Shown here: in pieces, positions 11,501 to 26,500 of the stretch
Position numbering within the stretch: the first letter of the stretch is position 1
How the letters are laid out: each line of letters starts with the position of its first letter
Assembly: GCF_051020975.1 (NCBI RefSeq)
Contig: NC_135033.1
Span: 8,583,501-8,647,500 of the forward strand
Reading direction: 5' to 3'
DNA from: Osmia lignaria lignaria
Taxonomy: Eukaryota > Arthropoda > Insecta > Hymenoptera > Megachilidae
DNA length: 64,000 nt
The notes under the pieces: generated by a model
What the model was told of the DNA's origin: nothing
What the model saw: only the letters and a program-made list of their open reading frames with translations
Databases searched by the model: none
Made by a program: the position numbers and the translations under genes

Positions 11501-14500
11501 TATTTTTATTTTTCGAACTTTAGTTTCGCGTTACTTCGAGGACTTTCACGTGTCCCGGTTACCCGTGCTTGCGACCAGCAATGGTCAACTTAGTTCGCGT
11601 ACGCTATCGTTTGATAACTTTGCAGTTCCGTAACGATCGAGTCGGACTTTTCTTTTTTCATTGGTCGAACAACTTCGAGAGAAGCCTAATCGTTAACCTC
11701 TCGTCGAAAAGTAGGGCTATTGTTACCTTACGAAATTGCCGCGATAAAAGGCGCGATCGATCATCGGTTTGGCCGGACAGGCCGTTATTAATCTTGTTTC
11801 GCAAAAGGCCAGCCGCGAATCGCGAGTTACACGGTGTATTTAACCGAACGGCTCATTTGCCGCAATTAGGTCAATTATTATCATTTACTGGAACAAGTCG
11901 TGAAACGGCGCGAGACACTGTTAGGAAACGAGCTACCGCTCCGTTTCATTTTTTTTTCATCTTCCCTATTCCTCTTCCGTTCGTCGCTGTGCCATGGCAG
12001 AATTTTCATCGTTATCAAGGATTATCCGTGTTCTTAATCCGAGTCGATGTATCGTTGCGAGCCTCGTGTGGTCGTCTCGAAAAGAAATCGAGCGATCGCG
12101 AGGCGCGGATGATGCATCGCGAAGAACTTCCGTGGTGTTGCGACCTCATAACTTCCGGCCTGTGCGCCAGCGAAAGTAGGCTATCTCGTCTATCTCTTCG
12201 CGTACCACTTTTTTCATTTTCCATACTTTTTCTTAGCACGAAAAATTCGATGGAATTGTCTTTACATTATCAATTTCTAATAAATTTGATTAAATGCAAC
12301 CTCACATTAAGCGTGTAATGAACCTTGAAGGAACGTAGAGACACACTTTACTACTACGTTTCCATTATAGTTGCAGTAATATGAACACGCGAGGAATACA
12401 TTAACACTGAATGTTAATTACACGAAAGACAGATCGTTTAAATACAAGGTGAGTCAGAAAATATCGTTAAAATCGTTAGCAAACATCCAAGCTGATGATT
12501 CGAGACCGAAGGAATTTATATTCCCAGTTCGTTTTAAGTTCGATTGAAAGTTCGAAGGAGGAAAACTGTACGAAATTACGTGGTTCTTTAGCTGGAATTT
12601 TCACTTTTACGATCTTGCAACGAAAGGCGAACGAACAGGCTACCAAAGATAGTTTTACGATTTACGAGACTACCATTTTTGGACGTGACTTCTGATTGAA
12701 CGTATCGACGTAAATCCGATTCAGTTTCGAAAGAGCGTATCAAGCCGAGAGAAGGAGGTGAAGAGGAACGTTTACGCGTGTCGGAGAACGCAGAGAATCG
12801 TGCCAATGTTGCTCGTGTCGTGTTTTCATTTACGGTTAAACGAGTCGTCGAACGACGAACATGGTTACCCAGTGTCGACTAGAGAATCGTCTCGTTCGAA
12901 ACCGATCGAGCCGATCGGACGACACCATTAGCGATTGGCTAGGAATCGTTAAATATCTCGTTTACTTTCGACGATAAAGAAATGTCTGAAATAAACACGT
13001 TACGAAGGAAGGGAAGACCGATACCTTTGAAAACGTACTTTCAATTATTTCATAGCGATCAGACTCGTTTAATTATCCGAGCGTGCATCCTCGTTTTTCA
13101 TCGCTCGAGAATTTATGTCTTCATCATTGATATACAAAACGATCTCATATTGTGTTGCGCTATCTTTGAAGCAACCTTAATGCAGTTGAAATTGAATTAA
13201 AAACGAATTACAACAAGGAACGAAGCTTTATTTTTACTTCAAACGTATCGGGAAGATGCAAACCGACATCCCACGGTTCGTATTGCAATCTGTTGCCAAT
13301 TGAGTGCTAGTTAATTTGTTTCGCCGAAAGAAATCGAGGTGATCGTTACGATAAACATTGTATCGGTGAACCTTGACGGGAAACGGGTTAATAGAATTGA
13401 GATCGGGTCGCTCGGTCGATTCGACTGGTAGAAATAGCTGATTTATTAGAAGCTCGCCCTGTTCAGACAGAAGACGCGAAATCAACGTAGGACTTCCGTG
13501 GGCAGTTACACGTGTACCCGTTTATCGAAGAGATTTCAATTAACGGTGACTGACGATCGTCGGGGCGGGCGAGGTAATTGCTGTTAACAAAGCAGCCTCG
13601 GTTCTTTTTGTAGTCGATCAAACGACTGCTTGTTTCTCGTGTCGACTTAAACGGTTTCGCTTGTTAATTTTCCTTAAACGTTCGCTCGCGACTAGGCCAG
13701 ATGATGAATCGAAAGGATGCCGTTTCCGCAGTTTGCTGTCGCGTCGCAAACGGAAAAACATTTTTAAAGAGAAACGCTAGAATGTATATCTACTGTAACA
13801 GAAGTAGGAGGAGGAAAAAGAAGAAGAAGAAGAAGAAGTAGGTTTGTTTTCATGGTTCGCGTGTCGACTGGTGACTCGCGATAAAATTCACTAGGGAATC
13901 GCGTGACTCCCGTGGGATGCTTACCTAATGTTCCAAGAGGAATCATAATGTAACGCGGCCAACTTGGCTTACGTCTACGTCAAAGCGTAGCGACTTTGCA
14001 AACGGCACGCTGCTAATCCCACGAGACGCGTTTACAAGCGAACAAGATGGATGATTGTCATGCTTCAGGAGTGGCCGGTTAATTCTTTCGAATAATATGT
14101 GCGTTCGATCGACCGTTAGGTGGATTACTTAAAAAAAATTATAAAATATTTGATTTTCCCTGCAGCTAACCAGCGGTGGCTGATTAATGCGCAATTAACT
14201 CGTGCATGGAAAGTAAACAACCGGATAATTGTGTGACTCGTACCCGATCAATCATAAGTTATCTGATCGATGATGTATAGTATAATCATTACGCACCGAT
14301 AATACGATTTCACGTGTGCTTATCTGATCGCTGGATAAACCACAATAACGTTTTTACTTTTCATTTCAATGAAATGTACTCGGAATCCTTGGATGATACA
14401 TTTAATCATATACTAGTGGAATTGATTCTGGACACTTTTAAATTTTTACTTAAATTATTGTTTTCTAATTTCAGGGCGTCCCTTATATAAAAAAAATCAG

Positions 14501-17500
14501 TAAAAGGACCATTTACAGCAAAGTTTAGATTTTTTAAAATTAAAATTTTAAGACATTTAGAAACCAAATCGTGTGAAAATATTATAGAGTACAATAAAAA
14601 TATTACGGTATTCAATTTAGCATAGTAGAATATACATTTTCTGCAGAAATATGAAGTAAAGAATATTTTTATTCAAAGTGTCCAGAATTAATTCCACCGA
14701 TGTGGAATCGACCAGTCATTTTCTCAGCCCGTAATTATCGTACGTATTTTAATTCTGTCGAACATCGAGCAAACGCAAACTCGCGTGCAAACTATTTTCT
14801 CTCAGCTCTCAGCCTCTTGGGATTCCGAATGAATTGGATGACTGGCGATTGTTCGATTCATTTATAATTTCATGCTTCGACGAGTTCCTCTCTACGATTC
14901 AAAGCTTGCCACAAACTTTCCTCCCTCCGACACGCAGTTTTTCTGCGTGCAATATCGCCACGCTTTACGCTCCTCGTGAAATTCGGAAGGCTTGAAATCG
15001 TGTCACGCCTTTGTTGTTTCGCTCTCTATTGCAATCGCGGGCCAAGATATACTTTGAATCGTTGGTTCAATTCATTTCTACTTCTATTTCTTATATTAGA
15101 AATTTTACGGAATGTTCACGGAGCAAAAACGATGCATCCTGTATGTATACGCGAGCCTAAACGTTTTCCAATAAGGTATCAGCTTTCGCACCGCGATTAA
15201 TTGGATCGAAAGTTTAGAGATAAGCTGTCAACCCTATCGCAGAAAAGGTGAACACATGGTTCGCGGTGTATATAGCCAAGTATAATCAACCACGCCCTTT
15301 TCAAGCCTTATCTAGGCTGCACCCTTCGATCTTTTTTCATCCCCTCTAGGCTTGATTCGTCCTCGAAAGGTTAGCCTAGCTTTTTCCTTCGGTCCCGCGG
15401 GACGAATTGCTTCTGCTATGAAACAAAGACACGGACAGGAATTGGAATAATTGTCTCGAGTCCTTGGATCCGTGTCATCTTTTGATACAACTCCGTGGAA
15501 CCGAAAGTAACCGAAACAGAAATTCAGTGTGCCCTTGGCGAGAAACTGTATTAAAAATGACAATTTTGAAGAAGTTGCAAGGAAACGCGATCGAAAAGAA
15601 ATTGAGAAATCGTGTTTCCTCTTTTGCTTCGTTTCACGTTCATACAGCTTTTTAATCCGGACGAAGGATCGTTGTCGAAAGAACACGCGAGGCTGGTGGA
15701 TGGAAGAGCGTAGTCGTTGCGTTTGCTCGAAGGATTTCGTTTGGAATCGTTTGTGCGGGAAATTGCTTGCGTTTGACTAAACGTGCGCCAGTATCGATCG
15801 GTCGAGTCAAAGTGAACGAAAAATATGAAAGATTCTCTTGGAATACGCGTATCGCGCATTGAACCATATTGAGCAAGGTCGCTTAGATTTGATCGGAATA
15901 TTCTTTTATCTTCGCTCAATTTCCGGCAACAGTAGCGTATTTGTCAGGAGATTTAACCCGCAGAAATTACCTGTGCGTAAGCGTCTATTTGTCTTTGCTT
16001 TATCAGAACGTTATGAACCATCGTATATCGCGCGCATCTGCGCTTTTATGGACTCGAAATACGATTGCAACACGTTCGAACATTCGTACACCTGTTCTTT
16101 GATTTGTACAGTTAATTAGCTACTCGGTTAATCGAGGCTATCTTTTTCTGAAAAGTAGCGGTTACATAATTGAACAGTCGAATTTTGTATAAACGGCAAT
16201 CGAGCAGAGTGTACGTCGATAATAATTAATTTAAAACGTTACACAACTATAACTGGCAATATCCCAGGGCCAAGTTCAAGATAATAGCATTCGGTCCAAC
16301 GATACGGTTTCCGATCAAGGCTGAACTCGTGTCGAGGACGTAAGGAATTCGAGTGTGTGTCTGCGGTATTCAGGATAAGGGAAATATGCAATCACTGTGC
16401 CCTTGGAGGAGGCCGATATTTAGCCGGCAGGTTGACGATAGAGAAATCGGGGTCGCGATTGTAACGCGTTGGAACAATACACTTTGAGATTTCTTTTTGC
16501 GGGATATTTGGTGAACGGATTGGAACAGGTGCCATAGCTAACGGCCATTCGGCCTGATTTTACGTCCAACTACAACTGGCTGTCCCTTTTTTTTTTTTCC
16601 TTCTTTTCGTGATTCTCGAGTGTGCTTGCATCGAGACAGAGAGAAGAACAACGAGTCTTTGCATGTCTTTGCGTTGGAAATGAATACGTGGGAGTCTGAA
16701 AGAAACAGAAGCAGCTAGGCAAAAAGGAACAGAAGAGCCTTTTCATCCACGATCGTTTCGCGTGCCGTTCCTATCGTTTGGAATAATGTTTCCACCACAA
16801 CATGTTCATTCATCAAAGATACTTCTCTCGGTTTAGACACCGGATTATCCTTTACCGTGGGTTAGTAAATAATGAAAGTGGATACGTTAGAACGTCGATT
16901 ATCGAAATTAATTTATTACACGTACCATCGATACTTCATTTTCTTTTTGTACATTTACACGCCATTGTATTCTAGTTTTTCTATTGATCAAAGTATCGCG
17001 CCGGGTTATCTTCTGTCAGTAGTCCGAGAAAGTACGTGATTCTTTTCTTTTTGGTAATTGACTCGACGTGGATTTCCCTCGAGGGTAGTTGACAAAAAGC
17101 TACTGTAATTTGCACGTTTCATTTACTAAGGATACCAGATAAATTTAGGGTCATTGCTTTCGTTGTTTCCAAGGTGCGACAACTCGATAAGGCTCGTCCC
17201 ACACGTTCATTGTTCTTCTCGGTGAAGAAATTTTTATCTATCACCATTCGCGAATTTTTATCTCTTTACACGCCGATACTTACATCTTGCCAGCTGTACA
17301 ACTGTCAGTCTTGGAAAGGTATTTTAACCGAGTGAATTTGACGCATTCCTTGCCACTCGAGAATTCGCTAATAGTTTCATAAACACTCGGCAACGATCGT
17401 GCATAAATCGTCGGGGAACAGATTTACCGTGACGGAAACAACGAGCCGAGAGGATTAACTTTGAAGATACAGCCAACAACGTGTTACCGTCGCGATTATT

Positions 17501-20500
17501 TAGGAGCACGACGCGTGTGCGCAACTCGGAAACATAACGTAACGTGGTCGTTCATAAATTATACAATGGCGTACTAACATCGTTGAACCGCAGGGGCAAT
17601 TAACCCTTATTAGATCAAGTGATACGACCCTGACACGGCTAGGAACCACGGTCAATCCTTTCCACCCGACCTTAACGTAATTTAATAACACTCTTCCTTG
17701 TTATTAGTAAATTTTTTCGTATAAAATGCAGAAAGGTACGCGAACCAGCATAATATCCACTCGCCGCAGTCTACCTATATGTTTATGAAATTCTACGCTT
17801 GCAACATCGTTTCCGTGAACTACCATTTTCGTGGACTCGTCATCTGCCCACGTCGACCGATTAATCGCGTGAAATCACGCGAAGCAACTGGTAATCCATT
17901 AGTCGCGTCCAGTTACTTAATGGAAAGTCGTTTGGATTACCAAAGTGCTCGAAAGATTCCTCCTTTCCACTTCTCTTTACCCGACAACACGTGGCACCAG
18001 TCGAGCTCATTTTCGATGATATTATCAGTTACGTTTCTCGCTGCAGAACATTCCAACTTTTTCTGAAACTCATGAAAAATACAATAATCCTTGCAAGGGA
18101 GGATTCCCTTGGACTAGTAGTTTTACTACTTCCATGGCAGTTCTACGGAAGGGATATGGAAAACAGGAAGGGACTAGGGAAGAATGTTTCTTCCGGGTAT
18201 TCAGAGTCGGTTCGAAGGATATAGGGTAGTAAAATAAGGGTGCCGTTACTTGGGGAATGAAGAAATTTTTACGGTTTTATTATTTTATTATTAGTCTGTT
18301 AAGACAATAGGCGTTAAGAGGCGGGAAACGCGGAAACACTTCGTGCAAGCTTTCCCGAGGCAAAGGAGTTCGATCGAATTGAAACAGTCCCACGCGAACG
18401 ACATTCTTCGCGCAATAGTTGCTCCCGTTTCGTGGTTGCCGGTGTAAGAAAAATACGGGAACGTACTTATATACGTGCGGTGATATCTGGAGTAGCGTGT
18501 CGGACACGTGAGAGCGAGCGCAGGTGACAGTGACCCGAGAGCTGGAGCGGGATCGTGAACGCAACACGCAGCAGCTTGACTCGAAAACGCATTCGTAGCC
18601 TATAAGCATGCGTGACACAATCGTTCGGGAATGTCAGTGTCGCAGGGCCATAGGTTCTATATTCTATGGTGTCCCGTGCTCGCGAAACAACCGTCAACTT
18701 TCCTCTTGTCTCTCCGCTATGTCAATAACCGAGTACTATGCACGAATCGTATTCCGAATAATGGAGGATACACTAAAAGTTTTCTCTTCCTCTTGTTTTT
18801 GCTGCTCGTTCTTTCGAGGCTGAACGTCGTAGGTCGTTTCGACGTCGCTTTTATGAATAATGTAATAAAGAAATGCTAATCGAAATACTTTGGAACGCTT
18901 TGTGTTAACGAATCGCCGAGCTGGCTCGTGCTAACGATTCGATGAATCACGGCCGATTGCGCGTGGAAAGCCGTGCAAGAAAGGGAAAGCCCTCGAGGCT
19001 GAGGGATGACGTAAAGGAACTGTGCCGATTGCCGGTTTAACCCACTCGATTGTCTGACTGTTTTCTCATTAGCGACATTAATTTATCCCCGGGCTGTTCG
19101 CATTCTTGTCCCTTCGATACGATTACATCGGTAACGTGGGTTCGAAGCCGTTCGAATGAATCGATGAAAGATGCTGCAACACCGTAGCTGGCAGATCGCC
19201 ATTCGATCCGGTGGTGTCTTTTGTTTTCTTCGTTGACCGGCATGAAAATTTACGACGTGCGCGGAAAACTATCGGCACCGTGAAAATGGAATTCTTATCT
19301 CGCACAGCTTCGAAAAATGATCTCGTTTCCCATCACCTACGATACTTTTTTTTCTTTTCTCTTCTCTCCACCCTGGTTCATCGTAGTTTCGACTCGATGG
19401 TCTCTGTGGGAATCAAGCCTTCTCGGGGAACAACGCCTCCGATTCGATACGTAGAATTCGACTGGAAGAAAGCGGATTATCATGCCGGCTGCGTACACCC
19501 GGAATAATAAAGGCCGCCTTGGCCAGACAGGAATTATTTATGCTTCATATTGGACGCACAGTTTAAATGACGCCACTTCCGGTCCCGCGTGACATCACAT
19601 CGCTCCAATGCCAGCGTTCATTTTCGCCGATTCCTTGTGAAATTAGAATCTCGCATGGCTATTCTAAACCGTGGAATCGTCTATCGTGTCTTTTCTCCAG
19701 CGAAGATAGAGAAAGACGGTTCGAGTAGCTTAGCTAGGATAATCCTCGGGTAATCGCGATGCTTGCGTCAAATGAAATGATGCACCTGCAACGACACCGA
19801 CGTATGCGGTTGTCGATGCGCGCTTGTCGTAAGAAGAATTCGTACGGTTCACTTCTTTCCCTGGCTACGTTTATTTGATGCATTCGACGATTAGAGGAAA
19901 GTTTTTCCTTCCCTTTCCCCTGTTGATTCACGGGATATACCTTTAAACGAGCAGAATTCGCGATTCACGGTAAAGTAGTTTATCAGAAACGGCTGGAAAT
20001 ATACGTAACCAGTAACACCCACAGCGTGACGCTCGTTTCCCGTATTTGTTCAGCAAGTTTTCTGCGAACGCGTATCCTTGCGCAGCATCTACATCCAATA
20101 ACGACCAACGCACGTTACGATACGTTACGGATAATTCAAATTGAAGTAGACATTATGCGGGATTCAGGTCTCCATCGAAATTCGATAATCCCTAGCGGTC
20201 GGATTCTCTTTTACACGATTCCTTTAAAGAGCAAGGCTATCGACGTGGGTGCGCTGATGTAAGGCGCTCATTCAAAAAATCTCGATTATCGAAGAACGAA
20301 AAAATCGTTGAATGATTTTAATTTTATAAGCATCTCTTTCGGCCCGTGCTTGAAATCGAAGCGCCATTGCTTTTCAAATTTCCGACACTCGTAGATCCCT
20401 TTAATACCGGCCTGGGATATGGTCGATGTTCATTTTAACAGTCTTGCGATCACCGCCTGATGTCGCTGTTGGATCAAGCGGAAACGATCGATCGATTCGG

Positions 20501-23500
20501 AGTCGCGATTATTTAAATTTGAAAATGTATATTTTTATTCGAAAGTTAAATGGGTCCGTTATTTAGTTGAAGTACTATTTAATCACCACTTGCAAAATTC
20601 ACAAACTTTCTAAGATAATAGAAGGGTTAAATTTGTGCCCCGTTAATGTTTACAGTAATTAAGCACCACCAGATCTGCTTAACAATAATCCCAACAATAC
20701 TGTTAAGTATTTAATGGCGCATGTCACAGTTGTTCAGAGCTGGTTCATAATACCACGGTGAGTCACTTGAACCAGTGTTCTCGTTTCACTAGAGCACGTT
20801 GGAATCTCGAGCTTATCGAGTGGTACGATTCTTTGTTCAAGTACCACGTAGCCGTATAGCAACGCGTCTGATAGATGGAATTTTTCGGTCCACGTCATAA
20901 TCTCGTGAGAACGTAGGATTTTACTGAAATTACAGAGTCGAATCGCGAAAGACGATTTGCAAGCTTTTTGCTCCCATAGGTCACACTGTTGTACCGTAAA
21001 CCTTCACCTACGAGACGTTGATTGATAAATGTGTTAGAAATCCGTGGAAAGAAGCTGAAGATCGTTCAGAATCCTAGCTGCACATCTAGGAAAAAGCTTT
21101 TTGCTCCCGGTGCCGTTACTCGCGGAAGCGCGAACCCATGATATACCTCTCTTACGCGGTTGTCACAGTTTCCACGAAACGATTCTTAAAGACGGATTGT
21201 GTGAAAATGAAAATTGAACCGTTCGTGTGGCATACCTTGTCCAGCTAACGATTCAAACGATCGCGAAACGACGCTGATGGTACATCAATTTGAAAGCTTA
21301 AGGTTTATGGAAAACGATGCGTACCTGGACTGGCCGTTTTGTCCGTTTTACGTGGTAACGGGGTCTAGGCTACCCGAACGACCACCGGTTCACGGCGGAT
21401 CGGAATTAATGGCTGTAGGATAAAAGCGTAGGACAAGAGAGAACGCTCGTTCGGTAAACGTTATTGCGGGCACGATTGCAAATTACACGTCCACCGTCAG
21501 ACCGGCCTAGTATTCGCGCATATTCATTAATTATCGAAGGATCGCGCGAACGACGCATTCGAACTCTTCCAGTGTCACCCTTGAATCTCTAAAGTACAAG
21601 GGTCGTGAATGATTTATTTGGCCAAGATAGATCTTCACATAAAACCTTTTTACGAGTGGTATGTCACTACCTATTCGCGATTACGTTATATCGTTCGCTT
21701 CTATTTCCGGATTAATCTCATTTTTACGCGCCTCGGTGCAGAAACAGCCTGGAACACGATTTTACGCGTCGATCGACGTCTGTCGGTGAAAAATCCAGAA
21801 GGCGAACGAGTCGTTGGAAAAACTGTTGCATAAGTTGTCTGATAGAAGTATACGTATTGCTTTCCCTTCATAAACATCGTCTCTCCACCGATGCGAAGAA
21901 GAGCGACGAAGATTTTTCTCGGTAGATCGGGTCGATCGGGAGTAGCTCTCTCCGTGACACAGATAATCGAAGAGCAAACCGTCGCGTCGCGTCGATTCGA
22001 CGGATATCCTCGACTCGGTCTCACCATTTCGGGCGAAAAGGTCGATAGGCGCGTAAGGCCCCGTTCACCGCACTGTTACACCTTTCTGTACGTACACAAA
22101 CACGTAAGTGTGCACGGAGATGGCGGGGGCGTTGTGACAGGACCTTGTCGCGGCCCACACACAGGGCTGTAGCTTGGAGATTCCACGAAAAATTCCTTGT
22201 CCCGTGGTGTTCGTTCCTTCGAAAGAACTCTGTTACGTAGCACCTATGAACAGCGTTAAAATTCTTCTTTTTCCATAACGAGACCGTCAATTAACGCGTT
22301 TTCACTCGGCCAATCGACGCGTTAACAAGCTGGCTGCCGCGGTAGAAACACGCTTAGTACCGTGCCTGATAATATAGATTACGAGGAATCTGTTATTTCG
22401 AATTACCAGCGTGTTCTGCTAAGTTTTACGTACGTTCCTGCTTGCGTGTCGGCAGATCCGTCGAGGATATTTCATTATCGCGACGTTCGACCGACTTTTT
22501 CAAAGGATCCTCGTAGGAGGAAGCGAGAGTTTCCGTCGACCATCGAAGAGGATGCATTAAAACTACGGCCTTGATTTCACGTTTATGCGTATGTATATAA
22601 AGGAAGATCGTGAAATCGATCGTGCACAGCCTTTAGCCTACATAACCGATACGTTTCTTTCTCTTACTCTCTCCTTCTCTTGCTCTGTTTTCAATGCAGC
22701 TCGCACTTTTACTTCGATTGCCCGATGTGAAACGAAATTGTTTGCTGATTCGAGGAAACTAACGCTGTTTCTAACTATCGATGCGCTATAAATCGTGATC
22801 ACTGGTAAATCGTAACCGTTGTAAAGTAATCGGCGAATGATACAGCACCGTTTTCTTCTCCCGAAGCGTAACGACACCGTTACCACCCTCGTTTAACTCG
22901 AATTATCTTGTCTCATTAAAGAAGGATCGACCGGTTACAACGAACCACCGCTTCCGTCGATTTTATGGCGCAAGTGAACCGCAAATGTTTTCATTTTCGT
23001 GACAGCACTCTGTTTGTTCAACCTTGCAAAGCACCGGCTTTTAGTTACTTTCTTCTTCTTCGTTTCGCACCGTGAATCATCGGTAAGGTTCATTTCCTTG
23101 GGCCTGACCAGCTGACGAAAGTACCTTGAAGAGATTTTCGAGGAAGACACGAGTGTCGTTCTATATTGTTTTCTTGGACCACCTTGTGCCTTCTTTTTCG
23201 AGTTACTCGATGAGTCAAACCCGTCTACGTGTAATTCGCCTCGTCAGTTTCCTTGTTTTTAGGAAATTTTGGAAGGAGGAGATCTATTCGTTGAAACATT
23301 CCAACGACATTTCTCCAGGGTTCCATCGAACATAAACGAGATAAAAGCATCGTAGTCAAAGGGGGATTAGCTCTTCTTTCTTCTCTTATCTATCACCCCA
23401 TTATCAGCCTGAACTTCCCGAAGACGAATCAAATTAGGATAACGTTTCTCTGATCTTGGTGTTCCTGACTCGTTAAACATCCGCTAAAACCTCATTAACT

Positions 23501-26500
23501 TGCAAAGCACAGTCGTTAGAAAGGCGAAATAACGAGTGGAACTATCACGAGCAGTGGTTCAACGTAGAAAATGATCCGATTCGAAGCGTCGATCGTTCGG
23601 AAGAAACGACTATAATTAGACAAGAGTCTAGAAGACCGGACAAGAATCGAACTAGCTCGAACGTCCAATAAAGGATAATCGAGACGGGCTACATTGTGTA
23701 GTTTCCAGCATCGTTTCACTATAATTTCTTGCTTCCGATTGCGGCGAACAGCAATTACGTAACTACATCGTCATCTTGTGCCAGTGGAACTGCTCTTATG
23801 TTCCCTTGAAAGATGCCAACAGAGAGGAAAAAAAAATATACCTATAAACCGAACATTCATTTATACGCGTAAATGCTCCAGTATTGCATAATTTATTGAA
23901 AAGGCAGTAATGTTTTTAATCACTTCCGCGTGTGGTTAATGTTAATTTAAGAAAGTGATATTTGCAAAAGAAGGATCGTAAAATGGCAAGGAGGGTATAT
24001 TTAAAGGGAAGTATATACACTTAGGACCGTGTATCGCCGACTTCACGGAAGAATTCCTGAGGATCGATTAGAAACTAAGGGGAAAATTGTAACTCGGTGT
24101 AATAGTAGGGAGTTAACTCGGGAGTTAGATATCTTCGAAAGGACTCGCGGGTTTACCAAAATCGAAACGTAATCTCACAACCCTCACCCTCGTGTATCGA
24201 ATAGTCGGAAAATCTCGGTGAACTCGGTCGAACTCGAGGGAACTCGAGGGAACTCGAGTGGAGCTCACGTGGACGTGTGGCGGCGGATGAAGAGAAGGAC
24301 GCTGAGGAGCCGGATTAACGGGAGAATCGAGTGGTCCGCCTCACCTCGGGGAGGACCAAGAGGACGGAGGACAGCGAAGAAGAAGGCGGCGGTGTGTAAA
24401 GTAGCGGAGTAAAAGGGGCGAGGAGGGAGGTGGTAGGAAGGTGGTTGCTGAGGAAGGGAGTGGAAGAAAGAGGAGGAAAAGGGGGAGGGGAGAAACACGC
24501 TCTCCTCCGGTGCACTCTCTCGTGGTGACTCGAACCGGCAAAGTGCTCGCGTTCGTGAAAGTCCACAGACGACTTTCAGGGTCGTCTGCTCCGCTCGTTC
24601 GGCCGAAGCCGGCTTCGTCTCGCGAAAAAGGAGCCACCAAAAGGGATATCCGAAGTACTCACTCGTCCGCTCGAAGGTGGCCAAAGAACCTCGAGGAGAA
24701 ACTGCCACGACGGATCGAACCGTCTCCGTCTCTCCTTCGATCACCTTAGTTACACCACGTTATCGTCGAATCGATGAGATCGAGCCGCGACGCGTGTCTT
24801 CCTTTCTGTTGGTCTCGTTTTCCAGCTGGAACGTCGAAACGCGTCGTCGAGTTCCTTGACACCGCGAGCAATGTCGCTCGGTTCTTGAATCCAGCACTCG
24901 ACACCGAGGCAGCTTCGTCGATACGCGATCGAATAACTGTGACTTCCGTCGCTTCTCTCGATTCTGTCTCGATCTCGAACGAGAAGTTACGCGCGTGACA
25001 AACTGGAATCGCGGACAGACCGATCGATCCGACCGACAAGCTGAAAAACAAGAAAGTTGAAAAGTGGACGGTGAAGGAAAGAGTGTCTGGAAGAAGAAGA
25101 TGTCTCGTCTTCGTGGTTCTGGATCGTCGACGACGAAGGAAGGTACGAAGATCAACTCGTACCACAAGGATCATTTTCGCGACGAGCAAGAGGACGAAGC
25201 GGTAAAATCTTGTAAAAACGGGACGAATCGTTATCACTTTGGCATGCAGCAAAGGGACGAGGAGAGAAACGCTCGCAACCACAGGGAACACTCGAACGAA
25301 GATCCAGACTTGCTGTACAAAAAGAGCAAGCAACACTTCGGCGCCTGGGACATCAAGGACATCGTCCAGGACGAGAGTCAGAGATCGAGGAAGCTGAACG
25401 ACAGACCGGAGGAATCTCGATTAACGAACGGTCGTTCGAAGAACCACTTCTCCAGGCCGGATCGTTACGAGGATGAAGTTGTGTCGCGAGACGATCGTGC
25501 CAGAACAGGATCCATCGATCGTGATCAGACTGGATCGTACCGATCGAGGAAGAAGGACGGTTGGGATCATTCAGACTCGAAAACTCCCAAGTATTCTCGA
25601 TCGAGAAACGACGTCAAACTCGATTCCCAGCGAAACGACGAGAGAGATTTGCTTTTGAAAGAGATCGAGAGTTTGACTGTGGACGGAAGATCGCCGGATC
25701 GAAGGATCCGAGCGATGATCGAACGATTCAAGTGTCGCGAAGAGGACAAATTGAAATCGAGGATGGATCACGATTCTCTCAGTCCAGACAGAGAAGATTA
25801 TCGACCGAAAACTGGTATCCGGGACGAGGATCGTAACAAAATTAGAATCCAGAAGGAGGATCGAGAGGACGATCGAAGATCCACCAGATCCAAGGCTCGA
25901 GAAACAGAGAAATTCGATCGCGAAGAGAACAGGAGTCGTTCCATCGATCGAAGAACAGAGAAATTCAACGATAACCCTAAATTATTCTCTGATAATTTAG
26001 AGAAAAATCATCAGAGACGATCCAAAGAACCCGAGGAGGATCATCCTCGTGTCAGAGACAGTCCAAAACGAAGAAGCTACGTCTACGATGGAAACCCGGA
26101 AGACTTCGATGTGCGAATACAACGATACGAAAGAGCCGTAGTAGAACCCAGAAGAGAACTCGAATCCTCCAGAAGAGTTTCGTTAAAAGATTCCGAAGGT
26201 GAGTTAGGTCGAAAGGAGTCGTTCAAGGATCACGATCGACAGGTGTCTAGGAAGAGTTCCTTCAAGTCTAACGATTCGAAAAAGAGCCACTCCAGAGACA
26301 GAGAATCGAATTCGACTAGAAAAACATCGTTCAAGGATCAAGAAAACGATCTGTACAGAAAGAACTCGTTCAAGGCTCAGGATAACGAGAGGAAGTATTT
26401 AGAGAAAAATCCCGAACACGTTTCGAGGAAGAGTTCGTTCAAAGATCAGCTCCAGGATACGGGAAGGAAGAATTCGTCGAAGGATTCGGATTACGGTAGG

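Larger units (their letters stand above)
8510..25099 (+). other. Lmpt intron DNA between first exons A and B
   Basis: 16.6 kb without a gene I can support. It is CpG/TCGA-rich and has many unrelated ORFs on both strands, the longest at 11569-12318 (249 codons from a TTG); none has a recognisable domain. It holds the MITE candidate at 14416-14697, GAC triplet repeats at 10115-10149 and 10984-11004, a short AGA run near 13815-13840, and several poly-T runs. Enhancers for the many Lmpt promoters may lie here, but I see no readable evidence for any. Confidence 0.5.

Noticed and set aside
11569..12318. 249-codon ORF in the first Lmpt intron
   Set aside because: It begins at TTG; the first ATG is at 11581. 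It has no domain I recognise, an irregular composition (runs of Phe, Arg, Ser) and other frames open beside it. CpG-rich insect introns often show such frames by chance.
12408..12449. Short ATG frame ending at AAG|GTGAGT
   Set aside because: It ends in phase 2, which does not fit the next shared exon at 29814 (phase 0), so it is not a first exon by the rule that holds elsewhere.
24265..25336. Minus-strand ORFs of 159 and 196 codons
   Set aside because: They lie antisense to the purine-rich leader and the start of the 793-codon exon. They are shadows of the composition, without any motif.
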